From assembly GCA_023091735.1 (NCBI GenBank), contig JALKBU010000473.1, forward strand, positions 1 to 37,921: DNA of 37,921 nucleotides. Direction: 5' to 3'. Position 1 is the first letter of the stretch. Each line of letters begins with the position of its first letter. The notes below the pieces were generated by a model, which had not been told where the DNA came from, searched no databases, and was given only the letters and a program-made list of their open reading frames with translations. The translations under genes and the position numbers were made by a program. Source of the DNA: Trichomonas tenax. Its lineage: Eukaryota > Parabasalia > Trichomonadida > Trichomonadidae. Positions 1 to 9,200 of this stretch are shown here, one piece after another.

Positions 1-344
1 ACAAGTTGCATTTTCTCTAATGACCAGGTACTGCATTTCTTCACAATGTTTTTATAATTCTTAATGAAGTAGGTGGAGATAGGTACTCTTTCGTTAAGCA
101 TATAGTGTTCATCCATTAATATTAAATTAATTGTCATTTTTGGTGTCTTTAGTTTTTCGTTTTCATCCTTTGGTGTATATGTTATCGTATGCCTTTCTGA
201 TTCGGGCAAATAAACTTTAAATCCTATCTCTGTTTCGTTCGCGATTGCTTGAATCTTCGATTGAGGTAATGATCTCGATTTAATTATTTCCCTCATGAAT
301 TCAATAGTTCTTTCTTCAACACCAACCTGTAAAATTAACTCCAT
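1..344 (-). CDS. Partial Maverick/Polinton-type DNA polymerase B (runs off left edge)
   Basis: A minus-strand frame stays open from position 452 to the window edge; ATG codons lie at 452 and 344. From 344 it reads about 114 residues to the edge, including the segments EFMREIIKSRSLPQSKIQAI and LILMDEHYMLNERVPISTYF. The second resembles the N-terminal exonuclease-side region of the protein-primed family B polymerases of Mavericks (hydrophobic strand, D-E/H-H-Y, aromatic/Pro turn), elements that are abundant in trichomonads. The polymerase motifs themselves would lie outside the window, so the call rests on one short region. Full-length Maverick polymerases exceed 1000 residues and normally have more sequence before this region, so the 5' end is probably truncated near 330-345. 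The upstream extension (452-345) passes through the hairpin at 408-454 and is probably not native coding sequence. An unrelated element protein is possible. Confidence 0.45.
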   Translation of the reverse strand, partial: MELILQVGVEERTIEFMREIIKSRSLPQSKIQAIANETEIGFKVYLPESERHTITYTPKDENEKLKTPKMTINLILMDEHYMLNERVPISTYFIKNYKNIVKKCSTWSLEKMQL

Positions 345-407
345 CGTAAATATTAGTATTAATAAATCATTACTTTCGTAATTTGTGATTTCAATATTTA
401 TATAAAA

Positions 408-454
408 AGATGTTCGCAGAGCTCGAGGCGAAGACTCGAGGGATGCGAACATCT
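408..454. repeat. 47-nt near-perfect hairpin
   Basis: Arms 408-418 and 444-454 pair over 11 bp (AGATGTTCGCA with TGCGAACATCT). After a 3x3 internal mismatch, two CTCGAG blocks (422-427, 435-440) add 6 bp, leaving a 7-nt loop GCGAAGA. It is much more GC-rich than its surroundings and lies between the polymerase-like fragment and the tail-fibre-like fragment. It could be a mobile-element terminator or regulatory hairpin, or a tiny insertion of its own. Function unknown. Confidence 0.8.
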
Positions 455-546
455 AATTACTAACTAAGAGTTAAGAATGAATTTAAATAAACTTTTGTGT
501 TTAATTTAACTTTAATAGTTCTGATCACTGATAGATTCTCTGATGA

Positions 547-654
547 TCCTTATTACGATCAAATAGTGTTTACGGAAACACTGCGGCCACTGGTTCAGGC
601 ACTGATTACATGCCTCCGTTCATGACTGTTTATGCGTGGTATAGGGTTTATTAA
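547..654 (+). pseudogene. Fragment with a phage tail-fibre/collar-like C-terminus
   Basis: The frame ending at the TAA of 652-654 reads about 35 residues, closing with GTDYMPPFMTVYAWYRVY. The pattern M-P-P-(aromatic)-x-x-V-Y-x-W-x-R-x at the very C-terminus is typical of phage tail-fibre/collar-domain proteins, which usually end in a similar PP-Y/F-hydrophobic-W/K-R signature. Just upstream another frame reads DDPYYDQ, suggesting a one-base frameshift near 560. No start codon or longer frame is present, so only a relic remains. Its place beside a Maverick-like polymerase fragment suggests the same element, but that is inference from one short motif. Confidence 0.3.
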
Positions 655-793
655 ACAAGTTTACTTTGAAATTATTTTTCAAAATTTCTGACTTCATAAA
701 TTCCTTTAGCGTCATTAATAATTATCGAGTTTTTTCAGATCGACTCAAGCTCATATTTAATCTGAGTTAAAAAAATAATAATTTTAATTTTTA

Positions 794-799
794 TCACAT
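794..799 (+). promoter_or_regulatory. Initiator-like TCACAT before the small basic-protein gene
   Basis: TCACAT lies 8 nt before the ATG at 808 and fits the trichomonad initiator pattern TCA-pyrimidine-A/T, which is known to sit very close to start codons. It helps decide that the 808 ATG is the real start. Confidence 0.4.
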
Positions 800-807
800 A
801 ATAAATC

Positions 808-1119
808 ATGGATTTCGAACAATCCCGGGCACAGAGTGCCTTGACAGACATTGAAGGTCTTAAATCATCTTTAAAGGAAGAAATATTAAACGAACTCAAG
901 ACAACACAAAAGCTAAAGAAGAATAAAAAGTCTGAAGAAAAGACAGTTGCAGGATTCACTCCTTCAGAAGAGAAACAAGTTAAGCCTAAACGTAAATGCA
1001 GTGAAAGGCAGTTAGCAGCTCTTGCAGCAGGAAGGCAGAAGAATCCGCAGTGGATTGCAATAAGAATGAAGGAAGAAGAAGCAAAGAAGAAGGAGGAAAA
1101 ACAGAAGAAGACAGACTAA
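808..1119 (+). CDS. Small basic, coiled-coil-like protein (103 aa), unknown
   Basis: Intact 103-codon gene with a true ATG, an initiator-like TCACAT just upstream, and TAAA at its stop, the combined stop/poly(A) context known in trichomonads. The product is highly charged: a helical acidic/basic segment (about 10-45), a linker, then a Lys/Arg-rich stretch containing KPKRKCSERQLAALAAGRQK (about 60-80) and a Lys/Glu tail. There is no signal peptide or membrane segment. The ERQLAALAAGRQKNP stretch recalls short basic motifs in small proteins of large DNA viruses and Mavericks, but this is too weak for a functional call. Together with the adjacent polymerase-like and tail-fibre-like pieces it may be the surviving cargo gene of a decayed element. 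It could also be a host gene. Confidence 0.6.
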   Translation: MDFEQSRAQSALTDIEGLKSSLKEEILNELKTTQKLKKNKKSEEKTVAGFTPSEEKQVKPKRKCSERQLAALAAGRQKNPQWIAIRMKEEEAKKKEEKQKKTD

Positions 1120-1323
1120 AACACATCAAAATCTTCATATTTTTGAAAATTACTTTTAAACCTCTTTCCCTAAATTATTTTTACCTACCTACAAACAAAT
1201 GATGTCACACGTGATAGTGTTAATGGAAACATAAATTATTTTAAAAAGTGACTAGATTTTATATAGTCATTAGTTTTAAAAATTATTATAACATTCAATT
1301 TATCACTGACGTGTAAATTAAGT

Positions 1324-1349
1324 TTTGCCGTGTAAAGGTGTCACTTTTT
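1324..1349 (+). promoter_or_regulatory. Promoter remnant: TTTGCCGTGTAAA plus TCACTTTTT
   Basis: TTTGCCGTGTAAA (1324-1336) is one base away from the complement of the recurrent TTTACATGRCAAA motif. It is followed at 1341 by TCACTTTTT, an initiator-like sequence also found just before the poly-Ser and DZIP1 genes. An ATG follows at 1363 but is stopped after four codons, and then the body of a pseudogene begins. Confidence 0.4.
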
Positions 1350-1351
1350 AG

Positions 1352-2345
1352 AAATTTGCAAGATGGCGGCGAAGTAGCCATATCGCGAATTTCTTATTAC
1401 TAACTCCGGTTTGGATCACTGAAACAGGATACACAACACCAAAGATTAAGTGGCATGAATATTTAAGATGGTTATTAAGTGCTGTAACTAATATTCTCTT
1501 TGACGGAGTAACACCAAAACTTGCAGCTTTTTATGACTTTCGATTGTACTCTGGAACAGTAATGCCTGAGTCAGTAATTCCTAAGACTCTAAGTTATTTT
1601 AGGACATGAAGTCGCATCATTTAGTTATGATAAGATAGACGAGTTGGATCCAAAAATTTATCCAGTTCTTTTCATGCCTTTTGGTGAAGTCTATCCAAGT
1701 TATGTTTCTCAGAACATTAATGATTACGTTAAGAATGGAAGCACAGTTATTCACAATGAAGGTTACACTGGGTATTATAAAATTGATTGGAATGAAACTT
1801 CTCAACAGCCATATTACAAATCCGGAGTCAATCTTGAAGATGAATTCAAATATGATATTGTCACCGATTGGGTTGATAAAACTATTCCAGGATTGTGCAA
1901 TGCAAGGCCATTTGATATTTCTTCTTATAAAAAAGAAGGAACAACGAATCCTCCGTTCCCAGACTTCACAGGTTTTACAGATTGGAGAATTAACACAACT
2001 GATAGATATGTTAAGCAAAGGAACTTTGCAAAAGGTGATGAGTTCATAAAATTAGTTGAAGGTGTTCCAACGGATCCAAATAATCATAATAATCAAGTTA
2101 TTGCAGCCATAATTAAGCCGCGCTCCACGAAACAAGGAAATGTTGTCATAAGTACACTTTCATTTGATGCATATTTGCAAAAATGTTCAGAAGAAGAATC
2201 TTCTTGGAATCTTCCATTATTCCACTTTTTAATGATTCATGCTGGGGTCGATAAAATTTTTTGGTATGAATTTAGAAATGATGAATTATACTACAGAAAT
2301 AATATATTCCCTTTATTTATAAAAACAATTTTAAATTATGGATGA
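1352..2345 (+). pseudogene. Frameshifted remnant of a large enzyme-like protein
   Basis: One frame is open from 1352 to a TGA at 1607-1609 and reads plausible protein (for example TPVWITETGYTTPKIKW). A second frame takes over at about 1600 and continues without interruption to the TGA at 2343-2345. It reads about 247 residues, including DPKIYPVLFMPFGEVYPSY and, near the end, KQGNVVISTLSFDAYLQK. A single indel near 1600 explains both. No proper start joins the frame: the ATG at 1363 is closed after four codons, so the N-terminus is lost. The order strand-PVLFMPFGE-helix-NGSTVIHNEG, with a late NVVISTLSFDAYL strand, resembles class I amidotransferase-like/ThuA or beta-galactosidase trimerisation folds, but I cannot assign a family with confidence. 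Confidence 0.6.
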
Positions 2346-3205
2346 TTGATTCAGAATGATAAAAAACTTTTATAATTTAAATTTGAGGTCTTAAACCAGT
2401 TCCAAGTACTCAAATTTTAAGCTTCCCTCTTATATTCTAAAAGTCCAATCAAAAGACTTTAAAGTATGTCTATATATACATATCAACTATACTTTATACC
2501 ACTGTCGTATGCACATCCAGCGAGCACCTGGATAGTGAGAACAAAAATTGATGTTTTTCAAAATTTTCATTTTTACCGAGAAAATATCATTAACTTGCAG
2601 TTTGCTCTCTGTCACATTATAGTATATAGGGCATATATAATATATATACTAATATTATTGGATTCTGCTTTGTGAAGATTAAGTTACAAGAAGCAGAATA
2701 TTCAATTTTGAAAAATTAATATCTCGTTCAATATTGAATATAATTTCTTGCTACTAATATGGTGATGCACCACCATTATTTCCTTTAGATTTATTAATTT
2801 AAATGAAGACGGTAATGTTAAAGTTTTTCGATTAATATTTAAAGACAATATCTGGGACTATTTATTCACTCTATCCACGAGAAAAGATGTAATTAACAAC
2901 ACCTTTGTTTGTGATTGCTATTTTGACAAAAATATTGGAAGATTTCAAAACAATACCAAAATTATAATTCTAAAACAAATATTTTTCAGAATATCATTTT
3001 GCACTTTTCCACTTACGAATGTGGCGCGATTGTTTACGCCCCTTTTGTGAAATGTCAAACAATTTAAATTCATATTTATTTGAGATTGTTTTTCAATAAG
3101 CTGACTTGTGTGACATATGTCAATGTAAATTTAAAAAAAAAGCATTAAAACGCTTTCGAATAAATAATATTTACTATATAAAAACAAAACAAAATAAAAA
3201 TAAAA
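2346..3205. other. Intergenic, no gene recognised
   Basis: AT-rich spacer between the frameshifted pseudogene and the end of the HYDIN-like gene. A short open frame at 2466-2675 has no coding character. The 3100-3135 stretch has a small palindrome, TGACATATGTCA, near the HYDIN 3' end. Nothing else stands out. Confidence 0.5.
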
Positions 3206-6200
3206 TTACTTGGGGCAAACATGGCCAACAATGATCAGAGTTTGCTTCAGCGAATGCTCTGGAATGTCAATAACCCAAGTAGTTTCTGTTGCGCGTGTCG
3301 TCTTTGGTGTGAACTCAAATGCGAGTTCGTAACGTCTTCCAGCACCAATAACTGGTGATGGCGTTAAGCATTTAATGCATCTTGGGCCATCAACTTGATA
3401 AATCTTCGCCTCATAGATGCAATTTGTTGTATTGCGAATACCAAATTTAACCGGTGCCATTGTTCCAACAGCTTCTGAGAATATTGTGATTGATTTTCGT
3501 CCTCCAGGAAGATCTTTTGCATTGAGTGCATCAATATAGCAAATAGGTCTGATCGAATTTCCGCTTATCTTGATTGTTTGATTCTCGTTGACATCAGGAA
3601 GTTTAATTGTCATATCGATAGAATAATCATCGACTGAAAGCGGAGAGAAGGAAACAGTCAAAGGAATCGAACTATTGCTCGGAATGAATCCTTGCTTTGG
3701 ATGTACTGAGAATGGAGAATCACTGAATCCGCTGCACACATAATTAGAGAATTTAAGTTCATAAACAATCTTAATATTCGATTGATTCATGAGATAAAGA
3801 TTTGTCACACGATTTTCGTACATCATTGTTGAAGAGAACATAATTGCGCTGCAATTTTCTTTCTCTTTCATGTCATCAACCAAACTTGTAACAACTTTAA
3901 TGTAATCACAGAATAAAGCGATTTTGACAGGAATATCCTTTCCTTTCGATATTGTTGTGTATTCTGGTTCTGGAGCAACATTTGTGATTTGAACGAATGA
4001 TTGAGATGGAGAAGCAGTGATTTTACGACGAGTAGGGTTCCTTGGTGACTTTCTTGTTCCTATTGGTGTTGGTGGCTGAGCAATGTCAAATCTTTTAATG
4101 ATGATGTTATCATTCCATCTTTCGTTTGTTTCACGGTAGATCTTTGACCACTGACAAATGGCCTTAGTGTTGACTGTCTGTGGTTTCTCGCTCTTGTAGC
4201 TGATGCGAATCTGTTCTGTTGATGCAGGAGGAATGTGTCCCATTGATGGAGATAAAATTAATTCACTGTTCTGAATGTTCCAATCGTATTTGATGTATTC
4301 TTGTGACATATTGCGCATGTAGAGCATTTTAGAAGATGTCCGACCAACGACAACATCATCAAACAATATTGTATCTTCTTCGAATGAATCAGCATAGATA
4401 ACTAATTCTTCATGATGTCCTTCGCCAACAAAATTGATTTTATAAATATGAATGTTGTCAACAAGTAATTCAATTTGAAGGCGCTTTTCACCATCCTCAA
4501 CAGGATTGAAAGTGACTTTGAATGATGTTTGTTTTCCTGGTTGAAGTTCCTTTGAAGGAACTTCTTGTACAGTGAAATTCTTGTTACGTTCATATTTCAT
4601 TCTGATGTTCAAAGCTATATCTGTTGGATTTTTGAATTTGATCTCTTTATCTTTCTTCATGGATAAAAGAGTTCTTCCAAAGTTATGTGTTTCAACATTC
4701 TCAACAAATTCAATTGCAGGAACAGTTGAGCTGCCTTCGATTTGGAATTGAGACAAAACAGGAACAACTTTCTCTTTTGATTTCATCTTGAAAACCAATA
4801 TGTTCTTGAAGCTTCCGCCAGTTGTTGGCGTGAAAGTGAGTTCGAGAGGAATTTTGCTGTCAGCGGGAATTTCAATTTCATTCTTGGAAATGGCAAATGG
4901 AGTGTTAAGCTGAGTCAATGAAGGAACAACAACACAAGGGACAGGCAAATGATTAGGAACGAATAATGTAACTTTATCAGTTCCGCCAACTTTAATATTT
5001 GTGAAATGAACTGCATTTTCATCTTCTAAGAATGATGTTGACTCCTTTCGAACTAAATCTTCACGAGTGCAAATTCTAAAATCACTAAAAACATCATCGC
5101 AATTCTTCAAGTCTGCGCTTGGAGTAAATGTCTTTGCGCTGAGATTATAATTGATAAAAGCTAAATTATCGGGAACATTTGAAATTTTGATGAAGAAATT
5201 ATTTGCATAACTTCCATCTTGTGGTGATGTAAACTCTATTCCGATTGATTCTTTGGATCCTGGTTCAACTGTTCCACTGTTATTCATGAATGTAAACTGT
5301 CGAACTGTAATCTTAGCTTTTCCTTTCTTTGGCGGCGGTTTCTTCTTTGCAGTACCTTTTCCTTTTCCATTGTTTGATTCTTTTTCTTCTTGTTCATTCG
5401 TCAACAAAATCTCCCAATCGAATGGGAAGAATCCAGTATTCGAGATCTCAAGATTGCGAGTGTATGGATTTCCTGTGATGCATGGACCAAAGTCTAAAAG
5501 CTGTTGTGGAGTGATATCGAAAACAGAGAAAACACTTTCACCAGAAATTGTCAATGTAAATGATACTGCTTGTGTATTGCTTGTTGAATCAGTAATTTTA
5601 ATGATGCAAAGCTCTTTCTTACTGAACTTGATTTGCTTCTGTGGATTGAATGAAAACACAATTGGAAGCGGTTTGCCTGAAGCATTAAGAACTCCTTCTG
5701 TTGCAGAAATTGCAACAAATGGAATCTTCTTGCGAATTTCTATCGAATACTGTAATGGATACTTTCCTTTGTTCTTCAAATTGCATGTTACTTCCTTCTT
5801 TCCTTTTACTCTCAATGTTCCAAAGTCAATGTTTCCATCTTTGATATCTTTAGGTCTCTGGAAATCATATAATGTTTCGTAAGCTTCAGCATTGATGTTC
5901 AAATGCAAAACTGTATATACTTTTTCAGCATTTTCTTCCATGATATTAATATCAATGGATTTCTTAACAACAACGGCTTTAACTGAAGAGAAAATGATTC
6001 CAAATGTCATTGATTGTCCACATTGCAATTTTCCTGAATCATTTGTAAATTTGATGTTTTCACTCAACGAATTTGCTCCTTTTAATGAGAATGCTGCAGG
6101 AACTTTTCCGTTGTTAGCAACACTAATTCTGATTGTCCTTTCCTGTCCAATCAACAATTTATCGAAATCAACACTCAATGTTGAGAATGTTAATTGAGGA

Positions 6201-9200
6201 AAGCAAACATCTGCAACGATTGGAATATTAATTGGCTCTGGATTGTTCTTAATATACAATTGAAGTTTGTTGCGAATGATATCTGCTGCAATAGGATGTA
6301 CATTGATTGTGATGTTTGATTCTTCTTGTGGATTTACTGTAACTGTTTTGTTTTCAAGTGACCATGTAACTGTTTTGTTTTCAAGTGACCATGCAACTGT
6401 TTTAGATCCATTATCAGCAAGAAATGCAGTGACTTCACATGGTAATATTCCCGGATTAAACAGCCTGAAAGACTGCTTAAATGCCGGAACAAAACCTTTG
6501 CTGCCAATTTTGCCCAATTGTGATAGAATGCAACCGAAATTAAATTCATTTGTATCTTTAATGAATGAACTTTTGATCTTGTTATTGTATTTAGGAACAA
6601 TGCGACTGAAAATCGCTTCATTTGATCTGTCAATATCTGGATAAATAACTTTTCCTGTCAATCCAATAGAATAAACATAGTTTGATGCATCCATTATCGA
6701 AAATCTCAATGAATCATTATATTCTCCAATTGTTTGACCGGTGAAGTTAACTTTTAGAGTTACACTCTCTCCAGGATTCAATTCCCATCTCTTCGTGTAA
6801 TTCATTAGATTGATTCCTTCATAAAGTTGTTCAAACCCAACTTGTGGAGGATCTCTTTCCTGTCTTCTTGATCCTCTGATTCTCTTTGATATATCTTTGC
6901 TGTATTCTTTGTGTTCATCTTTAAATGAATAAGGAAGCTCTGAATTAACTAAAGCGAAATACAAAGGAGAATCTTCTAATCGAAGTTTGTCGTTTTCTGG
7001 TAATTCTGATGGAAGAACAAGTTTTGGTCCTGGAATTTGTAAATCCATTAATTTCTTAATGAATTCTTTGTATGGAGGAATGAAATATGTAACTCTATCG
7101 AATGCTTCGTCATCATTTGCATCAACAAAGATACAATTGACACTATGTGAGTCTTTGCAATTATCATTTGGAACTAAAACTAAAGGATCAATTGCCGTGC
7201 TTTCTCTTTCACGCAATTTTTGTGCTAAAACACCTAAAACTAAATTATAGCTTCCTTCCTTTTGAGGTCCTTGTTTCTTTAATCCGATTTTAGCTGATGT
7301 TGGTTGCAATTTAATGTAAGCTGGTTTCTTAAGTCCCAAACGAGCTGATGTTGGTTGTGCACGAATTTCTGAACCTGGAACTTGGATTAACTCACTTCTG
7401 TATCTTGCTCTTGCTGTATCAATTCGTTCTTGTTCCTCTTTTGGTAACGCCAAATATTCTTCTTCATCCATATTGAAGAATTTGTCTTTTTCAATTCTCA
7501 TTCTTTCTTGCTCAGCTCTTTGATGTTCAACAGAAGAAACAAGTTCATTTCTGATTAATGCTTCTTGGTTTGTGTTCATGAAGACTGCAAAGAATCTTGT
7601 TTCTGGCATCACACTCATTAAAATATCAAGCATCACTTCAGCTCCTGTCAAAAATTGATGTGGGAAAACCAAAAATGGATTCTTAGCAAGTTCTTCGTGC
7701 AATTTCTTCTCCTTTTTGATTGTTTGTGCAATGAATTGTTCTGTTTCTGGTGGATCATCAAAACCGTCCAAACCATCAATAATCATTCCTCGAGCAAAAG
7801 ATGGCATTTTAATGATTTCTGCCAATAAATTCTTGCATTCATTTTGATCAGTTTGGCCTTCGAATATAGATTTGGGACAAAGCAAAGGAAGATCTAAATA
7901 TTCTCCAACTTTCTTACATAGCGTTGTTTTTCCACTCTTTGGAACTCCATGAATAATAACGCATAATGGCAATTGCTTTGGAGTGTTGTCTATTTTCTGT
8001 TCAGGAACGATTTCTTCAACAACAGGAGCAGAAATTTGCTTTTGACTGATTTTCATAAGACTGCGAGAACTTACGTGAATTTGTTCTTGTAAAAGTTGGA
8101 AATCATATTGATTTGAAATGATTGTAATAGGATATTTGTTGTTGTTGACTATCTTGAACTCTGTTTCAGGGAATTCTTCTGAAAATGCTGAAATTGGTTT
8201 GAAATTGATATGTGGTGGCTCGAATGTGATTTTCATTTCAACAGATGAACCATTGCATTTAATGTGATCCATTTCATTGACATAAGGAGCATTAAGAGGA
8301 ATATAACAACCCATCTGAAATACAAAATCTCTCTCTGATTCAGGAGCAAACTTTACGTTAACATTCATGAAAGTGTATGGTTCGAAAGTAACTTTTTGTA
8401 CATCTGCTGTGAATGGGACTTCTTTTAATGTCTGTTTGTCAACTCGTGAAACAGGAACTGCGTTTTGTAATTGCAATTCTATTGGAACAGGATTCATGTT
8501 CCTGATTTGGATTGATTTTGTTCTCGATTGTCCAACAATTGTTTCTTCGAAGTCGAGATTTAACGATGAATATGTAAGTGCTGGGATTTTGATTTGCGCA
8601 CGAATTTCGATCAGATAAGCATTGTCATCTGGAAAAACTAAAGGAATTTCATACAAAATCTTTCCGATCTTTTTGAGATTTGCAAGTGTCTTGAAATTAA
8701 CTTCGATACAATATCTTTCATTCTGATATAACTGAGAGAACATTTTTGTTGCAAAAGAGAAACCTGAATTCTGTAAAACATCATCTAGCAATTCAAAACT
8801 TGACGGAAGTGGGGAAAGAGAAGTGAAATTGTATGTTTTTGTAACAGATTGACCCAAAATGATTTGTCCAAAATCAATGATGAAATGTGATAAATAATTT
8901 CCAGTGAATTGTCGCAAACTTTTTCTTGACATCATAACTCTCTGTTTTGTTGGAGTTCCGCCCCCGATGTTTTGGATAAATAATTCTCTTTCAATCGCCT
9001 CTAAAGGCTTTGGTTTATCGTTTTTAGTCTTCTCAAGTTTCGCTTGTTGCTTCAATAATATATCTTTGTCTGATCTTGGTATTTCAAGCTTTAATTGACT
9101 GAATGAGCATTCAACAGTGAAACTAATTTCGATTTCATCGAATTGATCAATCTTAAGATAAATGTATTCTTTGTAGTTCGCTGGTGAACCAGGCATAATT

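Noticed and set aside
5253..6644. Plus-strand open frames opposite HYDIN
   Set aside because: Antisense shadows of a long real gene; their sequences have no domain character.
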